Source: Atopsyche davidsoni | Taxonomy: Eukaryota > Arthropoda > Insecta > Trichoptera > Hydrobiosidae | Length of the DNA stretch: 64,000 nucleotides | Reading direction: 5' to 3' | Assembly: GCA_022113835.1 (NCBI GenBank) | Contig: JAILWY010000015.1 | Span: forward strand, 4,040,001-4,104,000 | In this document: piece after piece, positions 13,218 through 24,200 of the stretch | How positions within the stretch are numbered: the stretch's first letter is position 1 | Layout: every line of letters begins with the position of its first letter | The notes under the pieces: generated by a model | Told to the model about the DNA's origin: nothing | What the model saw: only the letters and a program-made list of their open reading frames with translations | Databases searched by the model: none | Made by a program: the position numbers and the translations under genes

Positions 13218-13482
13218 TCATCATATATTATTGATTTTTGTGAAGACCGTCTCACAGGAAGAACGATTTTGCCAATACAGGTTTGATTGATTGATAATGA
13301 TTAAGTACATTTTTTCAAATATTAAAAAATTGTTTAACGAAACTCTTAAAAAAATCATCGTGATTTGTGAGATTTGAACCCACATCCCCAAGCTTTCGTG
13401 GCTGGTGCATTTCCAATTATGCCATCGAATCACTGGTACTAAGCAATAATTTTTAACAATCATATCCTATATTGAAACAACG
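13218..13482 (-). repeat. Family B tRNA-derived SINE, near-complete copy
   Basis: Read on the minus strand, it starts near CGTTGTTTCAATATAGG and has a tRNA-like head with an A-box-like TGGCATAATTGG and a B box GGTTCAAATC (reverse complement of 13371-13380). A tRNA-unrelated body ends with AGACGGTCTTCACAAAAATC. The same order of parts occurs at 18885-19215. This organisation of tRNA head plus unrelated body plus AT-rich tail is that of a Pol III SINE. The length is about 265 bp. Confidence 0.7.
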
Positions 13483-13544
13483 TACTTATATGCCAATTAA
13501 ATATTGTGTGACTTGCAATACTAGACTTTTTACACAAAGTACTG

Positions 13545-13582
13545 AGGGGATTTGAACCCACATCCCCAGGCTTATATAGCAT
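13545..13582 (-). repeat. Family B SINE head fragment
   Basis: On the plus strand GGGGATTTGAACCCACATCC matches the B-box region of the SINE at 13218-13482. Only the part around the B box is recognisable. Confidence 0.5.
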
Positions 13583-13599
13583 TTAATCATCTTCTATGT

Positions 13600-15701
13600 G
13601 TGAACTAATGTGCCTTATCATATTAGTAATAATAATATAAACCTGTAATAGGTAATAAATACGCACTTGATTGACGTTCAATCCAAAAAATAGACATACA
13701 TATATTTATTCTCATTGATTTATTTACGTCCAGTTTAGTTTTTTTTGACAATATTTAGTGCCATAAAGCATCTAATACGCAGTAATTTATACGAAGTAAT
13801 ATTTTAATCTTATAAAATAAATTATTTTAGTATCAATATTGAGAGTATCGATGTAAATTAAAATAACAAATAATTTCTAAAATTCCGAAGCCTGTGTAGT
13901 CTGAAAAGACATGGCGTTAATCAAAAGACATTGTTTTAAATTTGAAAACACCCTGAAACGTCCCTAATTTAAATCAAATAAGCCAAACAAGTGGCGCTGA
14001 TTTTATCGCACCAAAATGGCGGATACGGTTTTCAGGAACAAGGCCGTACACACAGAGCAAGTGGCTTTCAAAGTTTTGGGAACATGTACCCACGATGGAC
14101 GAAGAAGTATTAAATAAATATACATTCACTGGTGTGGTTAAAAAACATTTGCTTCCAAATATTTGATGGAAACGTAAACGTAAAGCAAACGTAAAAAATA
14201 CTTCGTTTTATTTAAAACAATAATATATACATGTTTCGTTTTATTTATTAAAACAGAGTTATTTATTTATATATGGCAAATATGATAAATTGTGGAAAAA
14301 AAGTTGCATTTCGGAGGCACCAAACATTTAGAAAATTGATAGCTTTTTCTGGATTCAAACCTAAAACCTCATGTCAGAAATAAAAGCGAGCCAATCACTT
14401 AACAATTTTTTTTAATACGTGCTGAATTTTTATTATTTTTATTTTAAATATATTTGAATAAAGCACCTGTACAAATTTCTGCGCTCGTTCTAAGTGTAGA
14501 CTTTTCCTCTCGCTTTTTCGATTGAGAATCATTGAAGACGGATGATAAAAATTAAAAATCACTTTTTGAATAATTTTATCGAGGAAACGCGACCCACAGT
14601 TTGACGTGCATTGGTGCAAAGCAGAGCGATAGCATCTGCTTGTAACGCCGGGGTGCCGGGTTCTTAGCTAACTGAATATTTAGCTTGTCCAGATCTGATA
14701 CACTTGAGCATTGTTTATGTTTTTATTAAGCTAGCGTGCAATTCTTGATAAAAATTATAAAAGATTATCCTCGGTGCAGGAAACGTGTTTGCTCATAATG
14801 ATAACAAGGTGATTATAGCCGCCATTATCATAATACAGTGTTGGACTGTACGACCACGACATTGTTATTATTGTAGTTAAAGTTTTGGCAAACTTTTATG
14901 CATACTTACGTATTTATATTGTGAATAATTAAAACTGCGTGCAAAAATGTTTCAGTCTTCAGTATAATTTTACTACCATTAAATCTTAGTGCCCATTTCC
15001 ATAAATTTTCTGCTCTGTATATCTTAAAATAAATATGTATATTTTTATCAGTAGCTAAATCAAAAGCAAGTGATGTACAAAAAAACTGTAGACTCAAAGA
15101 AATTCGTTCTGATAGAAGCCAAAAACTTTGTCCTTTGACTTTACCGATATATAATCGGTATTATGATCCATATTTCTAGAAAATATTCACGTTCAGCCTT
15201 ACGTACATTGCATGCCACAAATATATATATTTTTTAATTATATGTATATAAATTTATCGTGGTTACATTTCAGTGGCTTAAACAGTATAAGATTGCACAC
15301 GGAACTACCAGACAGACAGTAAATATCAGATGCGCTCTGCAGTTATATATGCATTACTTAATACTGTCCTCATATGCAATCTGCACGCCTGCGCCAAGAC
15401 CCAAAGCGACCAAAACAAGCTCTTAAAATGCAGTCGCTGGTCCCGGCGCAGCGCGTGTTGGCACCCAGTCAACTTCGCCATAACTTAAAAGTAAATAAAC
15501 ACGACGAGAGCTTGACTTATATTAAACTTATGAATCCCACCTTTTGGACTATTTTTGCTGAGTTATAGCAGTACCTCGTTTAAACGTAAATTTTACATTT
15601 CAAGTAGTATGTATTATAATTGCGATTTGCAAGTTTTCTTTCTGAATAAACAATCCTGGAAACGAAGAGGTTTTTTTTTGCAACAACCGCTGTTATATCT
15701 A
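13600..15701. other. Intergenic, no gene recognised
   Basis: Mostly AT-rich. A tRNA-like string ending in GCCGGGTTCTTAGC lies at about 14610-14670 and is too degenerate to call. A mixed-composition patch at about 15374-15500 has no recognisable protein signature. Confidence 0.4.
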
Positions 15702-16087
15702 CAGTAATACCCTGCTTTACGCGACCTCGTTATGTGCGGTTTCACTATAACGCGAATTTCAAATTTTGCGTTAAAATGCCTCGCATTACGCGAAATTCTT
15801 ATTTTAAGAATGTGTATATGAACATAATGTATTCATTGACTTCTCTAAACAATTAAAAACAGCGTTGGGTGTTATGAACGTATTTTACAAGAACGTAAAA
15901 TAAACGCTACCCAAAAGACAACAGATGTATTTTTCAGTCAAAATAACATGTAATACTGCATAAAGTGCTCTTAGAATTAAAGTGATTGATTTAAATGGGT
16001 TCAAAAGTTTAAACCCTGATATACGCGAATTTCACTTAACGCGATTTTTTCCGGAACGTATCCCTCGCGTAAAGCGGGGTATTACTG
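15702..16087. mobile_element. pogo/Tigger-type MITE, complete, 386 bp
   Basis: The left terminus CAGTAATACCCTGCTTTACG and the right terminus, read in reverse complement as CAGTAATACCCCGCTTTACG, are inverted copies with one mismatch over 20 bp. Subterminal similarity continues inward (GCGAATTT / TCACTTAACGCG-type motifs). The element is flanked by TA on both sides (15700-15701 and 16088-16089), the target duplication of the Tc1/mariner/pogo superfamily. CAGTA-ATACC termini with GCTTTACGCG are typical of pogo/Tigger elements. No transposase frame is present, so it is non-autonomous. It lies immediately upstream of a family A repeat. Confidence 0.8.
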
Positions 16088-16116
16088 TACTTGCTTGGAT
16101 GTCTTTGTATAAAACT

Positions 16117-16369
16117 GTCTGTTGCGTGTGCATGGCTACCATTCTGTATCCTGCTTCTATGTGAAAGATTGGTAATAGAAATGTGGATTTGGATTTGGAC
16201 AGAAGTGCAGTCTGCTGTAAAAGGAATATCATATCTTAATACTAAAGCTTTGTATAATATACTCGTAATAATACTATTGAGAAGCAGCAACGCAGCGGTG
16301 CGTGTAGAAAGACCCGGAGACCTACTTCACTATATATACCATAAAATAACCATGAACAAAGTTCAGTGA
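16117..16369 (+). repeat. Family A repeat copy
   Basis: Matches the family landmarks in order: a TGTTGCGTGTGCATGGCTACC-like start, CTGCTGTAAAAGGA-TATCA, AAAGCTTTGTA, AGCAGCAACGCAGCGG, GTAGAAAGACCCGGAGAC and ACCATGAACA. It lacks the final CTCAGTGA / GCCAACC segment. Compare the fuller copies at 17970-18297 and 42398-42715. Confidence 0.7.
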
Positions 16370-17969
16370 TACAGCTACACCTAAAAAAAGAATCTTGTGG
16401 AATATATACTTAAAAAGTTTCTTAATTAAAATATATTATTTCTCAACTTGCCAAGCTATGCCGGTTCTCGTGGATCGCATGAGGATTCTCGTGAGCTACG
16501 TGCATAGTGTTTGGTGTTTTGTGCATTTAACATGGTGACGGTCGTTAACGTGTTAGGAGAAACTCGAGGGTGCAGCGGGTTAAATTAATTCGACGTTATA
16601 ACGGGGTGGAATTGCTTTCGGGAAAGGCAGGAACTCTACAAGGAATGGGGTTGTAGCGCTGAGAAATTAGCTTTCTACTACTGCGGGAAGAAGACGGGAT
16701 TATTTTAATTATAAAATATTTGCGTCTTGTGTATGTATTTATTTAAAACATGTAAAATTATTCATTAACAAAGAAAAACTTAAAAATATTTATGCGATTT
16801 GAATGAGAGAATAAAAGCACACGACGTTTTAATTGTTGATTGAAGAAACACTTAAAATTATGATAATTATTGCTCCAACGTTTTATATATTATATACATA
16901 TTTAAATTATCGTTGTTAAATCCATATTGATTTTGGACGATGAAATAAATATTATACAGTCACTAAACACAATTAAATTTTAAAACATTTTATTAGCAAT
17001 CAAAATAAGGCGTAATGGTTGATAGAATTATTTTTCTTACAATGTATTAATTAAATAATAAAAAACGTATCAACTTTTTGTCGTGCTAATGTTTCACTTG
17101 TTTGATGAGATTTAAAATCTTAAATAAATGTGGGTTTATTAGACAAAAACAATATTAAAAGCTTTTTGAGACTTGACTACGATTTTAAGCCTACTCCTGA
17201 AGAAACTCTTGAAGACGATAAATTGCTTAATTTAATCAATCTGAATAAAGTAATCTTGTTTATGGGAAATAGCAATTTTTATCACAAAGTTATTTTATTG
17301 GCACCCGATGGTGCAGTACTGACTCAAGACTCTCTGCTCTTTTATTTAAAGAATTCGCATATTAAAATACCCACCCATAAACATACCAGCACGCCCCGTC
17401 CAGTCCTTCTCCAGAAAATATCTGGTCATCTGATCCTGAATATTTCATTTTTCGCCCGTGGCCTTTGCCCGCCCGATAGACTTGTCCTTCTGCGAGACGT
17501 TCATATTGCGTTGGCAAAATATATTTTTATTTATTCCTTTACAAATAAATTAAATTATCTACAAATTAAAAATGAGACTTCATGTTAAAGATTCGAATTA
17601 TTTAATAATTTTCATTAAAAGCACTTGCTGGAATCCCATTATATATTTTTGTGTCAAAAAAATATGGAATGATACTAAAAGCATACCATTACCAAAATAT
17701 ATTGCAAACTTTAAAACTAATATATATATACTTTTAAATTTAAAGAAATAAGCCAGCTTTCTCTTTTATACTATATATTCAGAAACTAAAACTACTGTTT
17801 TATCTATTTTCACGAGAGAAACTTTTAATACTTTTGTATAATTTTAACTTATAGTCAATAAAGGGTAATATTTTCTATCGAGTTTTCATATGAAATTGTA
17901 AAGAACTACTGTAATAATTATTTATCACATAAAATAATTAAAAATACTTTTGTATATCAATAAACTTCC
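16370..17969. other. Intergenic, one unexplained open frame
   Basis: AT-rich sequence. The longest open frame in the window (17130-17588, plus, 152 codons) is here, but it opens without an ATG. Its first in-frame methionine is at 17262 and it matches no family I know. I do not see splice sites that would tie it to a gene. Confidence 0.35.
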
Positions 17970-18297
17970 CGCTCTCCCCATTCTGTTGATTGTGCTGTAC
18001 CCTGAGCGTGTGTAAAGGATCGGCAAAGGAGTAGTGGACTTGGAATGATTGTGGAAAGATGTGCTCTGGAAGTACTTTATCGAGGTGGGAGCCTGCTGCA
18101 AAAGGAGTATCAGTTCTAAACCCCAAGGCTTTGTAAGGAAATGATTTATAATAACGCTATTGGGCAGCAGCAAAACTGCGGTGTAGAAAGACCCAATACA
18201 CTATTTCCCCCTTAAAAAACCATGGACACAAGCTCAGCATGAGTATATGCTCATAGAAGATCGCCAACATCCCATGAGGAGAAGCATTCGATGAAGT
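17970..18297 (+). repeat. Family A repeat, full-length copy
   Basis: Runs from CCCGCTCTCCCCATTCTGTT to the GAAGCATTCGATGAAG tail. It contains GTAGTGGACTTGGAATGATT, GTACTTTATCGAGGTGGGAG, CTGCAAAAGGAGTATCAG, GGGCAGCAGCAAAACTGCGG and GTAGAAAGACCC in the family order. The tail type (GAA-rich) and the frequent 5' truncation of other copies suggest retroposition, although no A or B box is obvious at the 5' end. Confidence 0.75.
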
Positions 18298-18884
18298 ATG
18301 CAGATTATCAGGGACATTGGATAATATCGATGTTATTGTGTAACATCGTCCCCTAAAGTTCTAAAAAAAGATACTCGAGGCTTTTCTTCAATCTCACGAA
18401 CAAGCGAGTGTATTTGCAAGCGTAATGAAATGAGGCTTTTGTGGCCGCGTCCACTGGCCGGCCGTTACTGTGAATCCTTGATCCCTGCTCGGCATTCCTG
18501 CGGCGCGCCCACCACCATAAACCACCATAAACCACCCCCGCCCCTACACTTGGAGTGAAAATGACCATCACCGGCGTGGAGCTTATTTTATTTATTTACA
18601 CGCCCTTGTGAATATTTTTGTATATTTATTAGGGTGGTTCTAACTTTTGACACGTGTTTTTTTTTTGATACTTTTTAAACATATAATACTTTAGTGGCAG
18701 CAAAATATATCAATTGGTTATACCAACAGCATTGCATATTTTTCAACGTAATCACACCTTCACAGTAATCGCATTCTCATCTCCATAAAAAAAATTTAGA
18801 TGCATTCCTTTTTTAATATTGATTAACATATTAACTGATACGAATGTCGTTTTTTTTTTTTAGATTGAAAACTGTAAATTATTA
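18298..18884. other. Intergenic, GC-richer patch
   Basis: A GC-rich patch at about 18430-18550 has a short tandem ACCACCATAAACC motif. No gene is recognised. Confidence 0.4.
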
Positions 18885-19023
18885 TAGTATCGATTTTTGT
18901 GAAGACCGTCTCACAGGAAGTACGATTTTGCCTATACAGGCTTGATTGATTGATAATGATTAAGTACATTTTTCCAAATATTGAAAATTGTTTAAATAAA
19001 CTCTGCAACCGGTGCATTACAAC
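18885..19023 (-). repeat. Family B SINE, internally deleted copy
   Basis: Plus-strand TGTGAAGACCGTCTCACAGG to TTGTTTAAATAAACTCT matches the body of the SINE at 13218-13482. It then jumps to a short head piece (CCGGTGCATTAC), so most of the tRNA-like head is deleted. It abuts an oppositely oriented copy. Confidence 0.65.
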
Positions 19024-19215
19024 CGTTGTTTCATTTATAGGATACGAATGTTAAAAATTCTTGCTTAGTACCAGTTATTTGTTGGTATAATTGGTAATGC
19101 ACCGGCCGTGTAAGCTTGGGGATGTGGGTTTAAATCACACGCAAATCACGATGATACTTTTTTGAGAGTTTCTTTAATCAATTTTCAATATTTAAAAAAA
19201 ATGTAAATTACTAAA
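19024..19215 (+). repeat. Family B SINE, 3'-truncated copy
   Basis: Starts at CGTTGTTTCATTTATAGG, with A-box-like TGGTATAATTGG, then GGGGATGTGGGTTTAAATC (a decayed B box) and the beginning of the body (GAGAGTTTCTTTAATCAATT). It is head-to-head with the copy at 18885-19023. Confidence 0.65.
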
Positions 19216-19730
19216 TCGCTTATTTAACTACACCCTTACACTGCAGCTGTTATTTTTGTACTCGCTAACGTTTTCTAATAAAAATAAAACCATTGTGTGT
19301 TTATATAAAATGATGGTACCATTTTACACAATGTTGTTGTTATTAATGTAAGTTTGCATTAGAAAGAGGAAATTCTATTTCGGGACGTTCAATGAACGAT
19401 ATTGTTATATTCACAAGACATAATAATATCGGGCGTTATTGATTTCGCATTAAGTCCGCAATACAGATTCGAGGGCGTCTCGCGTTAATCTCCATCTGTC
19501 AGGCCGAGAGGCTGCGGTCCTTCGCGGAGGGCGAGCCCTCACGGCCGAGGCTGTACAACCTCTTGTCCCTCCCTTGTCAAGCCTCCTTCGATTATAGGCA
19601 CCCGTATAATATATAACTGTCACGCGCTTTCAATTGTGTAGCACACACAATACAAGATTTTATTCCATATATATTTAGAAATTCCGAATGTAATAAATAA
19701 GCAATTGGATTCTTTAAAATGTTTATTTCG

Positions 19731-19768
<38 letters not shown>

Positions 19769-21124
19769 ATCTAATACGCTGCATCTTTATAGTATATACA
19801 AGAGCGAGCTTCAATCAAATACAAGCGGTTATTTTCTCCCTTTCAGTAAGCACCCCCAGTTAGGATGACAAAAGCGTTCTTTTGTATAAAACCAAGCATT
19901 ATAAAGATAAGATGCTTTGAGTGTTTATTTTTTTGTATAAAATATTTAAAATTCATTCTTGGACGTCGTGTAACTTTTCTTGGTTGGTATTTGTAATGAT
20001 TCACAATACTATTCAAGCCAAACGACACGGTTCTTTTCACCCTTTCAGTGGTCGCTCAGGGGTGGCGAACAATCGGCACATCTCGTCAAACGACGATCAG
20101 AATTGAACAACCACACGTGACGAGAATCCGAGCCAACTGTTAGATTTGTGAGGGAAATATCACAGCTAAAGCGAGTTTAATTCCGAGCCATTAGGAGAAT
20201 CCTCATCAGTTTCAATTTAATTTAATAATCATTTTATCCCTTACGTGGAATTTCGTTAGTTTTATTAAAAACAATTGTATTCAATATAACCAACTTGCCT
20301 AACAACAATGCCAACGGATGCTAATTCAAAGTGATAATAATAAAAATAAATCTTCATAAAATAAACAAAATAACGTTTTGATTAAAATAGTTAATGTTGA
20401 TTAGCTGATATTTTACCACCTGCATCTCTAATAAAATTTATATTTCATTGCATATATATTTAAATAAAAATATGGTAATGAGTATGAGTTTCAATAAAAA
20501 ACATGTTATGTTCACCTTTAAATTATTAACACAGGGTGTTCACAAAATACAGCACTAAAATCAGGTAAGGACTCGGTTGATTACTTATGAGGAAAGTTTT
20601 CCTATTAGTATATGAATCTATAAGTGTAATTTATGTGTGGAAGGCCAAATTTAACTAAATGGTATGTTTAAGCGTTTTAACTATATTATGCATTATCGGT
20701 GAGCACGCTTAAATTATTGGGTACCAGGTTCATATTCGAGTTAAGCATTTTTTTTATTGTTGTATTATATCAAAAAAGCGTTGCAGTGTCTTCTCTTCGT
20801 GTCGCCGTCTTTTTAATGTAAAACCACGTTGTATAAATGTAGAAGACAAGTATGACTGTAGACAAGCCACTTACAAATCGCTAATCTGCGGGTATCGCTA
20901 CGTTTCAGCTGTTGAATGAAGTGAGATTAGTGCTTATAACACTATAAACAGTATTTACTCGTTAGACTTTGAATTACTATATATAAACAATGTTACAATG
21001 TCAATGTAGAATTAATGCAAATGTATTTGTTTGTAGAATTCTTATGTCGCTATGTAAATACAATCATAAAATATATGCCAAATGGTAAACTTATTTGTTT
21101 GCTTATCAGATTCTACACGCAGGG
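19216..21124. other. Intergenic upstream of the TIL gene
   Basis: AT-rich with a GC-richer block at about 19480-19560. A string with B-box resemblance (CAGGTTCATATTCGAG at about 20726-20741) may be a decayed tRNA-like repeat. No gene is recognised. Confidence 0.4.
19733..19766. repeat. (AT)n microsatellite
   Basis: An uninterrupted run of alternating A and T of about 34 bp. Confidence 0.95.
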
Positions 21125-21132
21125 TATAAATA
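21125..21132 (+). promoter_or_regulatory. TATA box of the TIL-domain gene
   Basis: TATAAATA, preceded by AGGG, lies 83 bp upstream of the start codon at 21208. This would place transcription start near 21150-21160 and give a 5' leader of about 50 bases. The match to the consensus and the spacing are good, but in an AT-rich genome chance matches are common. Confidence 0.5.
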
Positions 21133-21207
21133 TGCACTACATCGTCAAATACATTATTAGTTTCTTCTTTGAGTTTGAGGCTATATTTTATACTCATAGT
21201 CTGAAAA

Positions 21208-21268
21208 ATGTTATTAAAAGTTTTAATAGTTTTTTGTGTCATTACAGCGATAAACGCATGTGGTCCAC
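21208..21268 (+). CDS. TIL gene exon 1: signal peptide
   Basis: Encodes the start methionine, a hydrophobic core (LLKVLIVFCVITAI) and a likely cleavage after INA, followed by CGP. Donor CAC|GTATGA; the exon ends in phase 1. Reading on past the donor gives a stop after about 20 codons, which supports splicing here. A second possible acceptor at 21329 would introduce a different phase, so 21353 is preferred. Confidence 0.75.
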
Positions 21269-24200
21269 GTATGATTTTTTTAACGTCTTTTTCGTGTTTA
21301 GTTTATAATAATGCCACATATTTTTTCAGATGAGATGTTTATATAAATTTCAGCCACCAGATGCTGTGGCGCAAATGAAATCTTGACGTGTGGGTCCGCG
21401 TGCGACAACACTTGCGATTTGCTCGATATACCTTGCACGATTATAAATGTCAAGTGCACCACCATGTGTCGGTGCAAGCCCGGGTATGCAAGGGATAGCA
21501 AAAACAACTGCATTCTTGCAAAGTACTGTCCCAAACGTAAGTTGCTTAAACGTATATTAGCACAAGTTGATTTGGATTCTTGTGTATTGAGCTGCTTCGA
21601 CGTTTTCCGTTGACAAAACCCATGAATCCAACCTAGTAGAGTGAGAGTTCTATACAGTATTCTGGCAGACCATTTTAATTAATTTAAATCAGGTTTTAAT
21701 ACCAAAGGTGTTATAGTTTAAAATATGTTTTTGTTCCAGCTAAGTGTAATGAAAAAATGAATGAAATATTCTCGTGTGGATCTGCCTGCGATACAACCTG
21801 CACCACCTTAAACAAGCCGTGCCCTGTCATCACTGCTACCTGCGTAAACCGCTGCAGGTGCAAAAAAGGCTTTGCAAGAGACAGTAAAAATATATGTATT
21901 CCTGTAAAGCAATGCCCGCGTGAGTCTATTGCTCTACAATTGATTGCCGCCATGGCTTGAGTCCAGGGCTTTTTTAAAAATTACCTCCTGGACTTCAGTG
22001 ATTTGATATATTAATTGAATTCTTAAGCTTTGTGACTTATGTAATAATCATTAAACAAGAATAATTATAAACGGTGCCATGCAATTCAATATTAAATTGA
22101 TTTAATTCCGAAGCGTTAATAAACAATTCATTGTATTTTTTGATGTTCTTCAAACCACTCTTATAAAATACCATGACACTAAGCACTCACTAAAAAACAT
22201 GACCGTCATTGCGTCAAATGCTGTATCACTTCCGTTCTTCATTTCATCCGTTTTGCAAGGCTTATTATTATTAATACTTTCGTTGAACTTTATTTTACGA
22301 CATATCCACACACAAGATAATTAATGTTATTTGTTTGTTGCCAGCTTTAACATGCAAGGAAACGGAAGAGCTGGAAACGTGTCCTAGTTGGTGCAGCTTT
22401 GAGCCGGATTGTCCAGGTGTATTAGGCGTAACACGCATTTGCGAAGCTCCTCCTCCGGATTTTGTTTGTGAACCGAGATGTGAATGTCGCATAGGTCTAG
22501 TGAGAATCGACGGTGCTTGTGTACCCGAAGGAAAATGCAAGTATTTATTCACAATATTTTTTTATACATGTTGTTGTAGGTTGTGACAGCCGTTGTTTCT
22601 CGGTGGTCTTAAAATTTATTGGGTTTAGACTTCTGACGTTTTGATCCTCTGGTACTGTGACCATATTCAGGGATGGTGGTCCCAGTACCAAGATCGAAAC
22701 TTCGGAAAAAAAATGCAGTAGAATATTCAAGATAGGATTTAAAGTCCTACAATGTATTTAATATTTTGCATGTGAAATATTTACACTGAAACTAGATCCA
22801 TACGGAAAATAGAAAATTGTCGTGACAAATAAAGCAGCACTAATTTATTTTTATTTTTCAGGTTGTACTGAACCAAATACTGAGCTCGGAGTGGAACCCA
22901 GACCTGACTGTGTTTTGTCATGTAATCAAAAGAAATGCATCTGTAAGTCTGGATACATAAGGGATGAAAAGACTAATAAGTGTGTTTCATTCAAAGATCG
23001 TCGTGAGTACCATTTACGTATAAAAAAATATGTCTTTTGAAATATGTAAAAGCAACTATTTGTTTTAAGAATATGAACTTTAATTGTGTCTTGAAAACAA
23101 TTTATTTTTGTCATATATTGTATTGTTTAGAAATACTTTATACAATGTATTGGGTAGAGTATTTCTAAAGTATTTGAAAGCTGTTTATATTTGTTGAGTG
23201 AATATGAAGTACTGTATAAATAGAATTAACCTGTCGTGGATGCGTAATTTTTAATATTGATAATTGTCAAAGTATTTCATATTTCCAGCAATCAAGTGCC
23301 CAGCACAAAACACGGAGTATAGAGAGTGCGGTTCACCCTGTCGGGCTACCTGCCAGAATAGGAACCCCTTCTGCAACTTGCCCTGCCGGCCTGGCTGCTA
23401 CTGCAAAAAGGGGTTCGTCATGATGTTTGGGCGATGTGAGCGAGTTGAAAAATGCCGTAAGATTTACTAACACCTAATTTTGAGTGCAAACCTTGTCTCG
23501 TGTGCTGGTCAATATATTCAATAAAAATAATTTATTTTTTTAGCTCCGATCTGTAAGGAAACGGAAGTGATGAACAAGTGTCCCGGTTGGTGCACTTTTG
23601 ACCGGGATTGTGACACTGTGTTCGGATTCATCCGCCATTGCAACACCCCACCTCCAAACTATCCATGCAAACCAAGGTGTGAATGTCGTGAGGGGCTCGC
23701 CAGAATTAATGGTGCCTGCGTCCCTGAAGGCAATTGTGAGTAATTTCCTACAAACTATACGTAGGCTTTAATATTTTACTGCCACTGTGCAATAACAGCG
23801 TATTGCGTTATTGTATAAAACGAAATACTGAGCTTGAAGTAGACTTGTCTTACCGGTCGTCTTATTTGATTATAAGAAATATTTATTAAGGTACATATAA
23901 CTAACCTTCCTACTCTCTTCATTTTGTTGCTTGTGCGTGGCTGCTATTATGTACTCAAAGCGTGTGTTGCTCTTTGTACTCAATCGCTAATGGAGTAGCA
24001 GACTTGGAACGATTGTGAAGGGATAGCACCTTGTCGAGGTGCTATTATTTCTGTAGCTTGCTGCAGAAGGAGTATCAGATATAAACAGCAGAGCTTTGTA
24101 AGGAAAGAATTATATAACAATGCTATTGGGCAGCAGCAATATGCAGACTTTTCCTTCGAATATAAAGCTACGGCGTAAAAAAACCCGGGGACTATTTTCC

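Noticed and set aside
22541..22542. GT as the donor of intron 4 of the TIL gene
   Set aside because: It would add four bases to exon 4, break the frame into exon 5 and spoil the match in length and phase with exon 7. The GC donor at 22537 is preferred.
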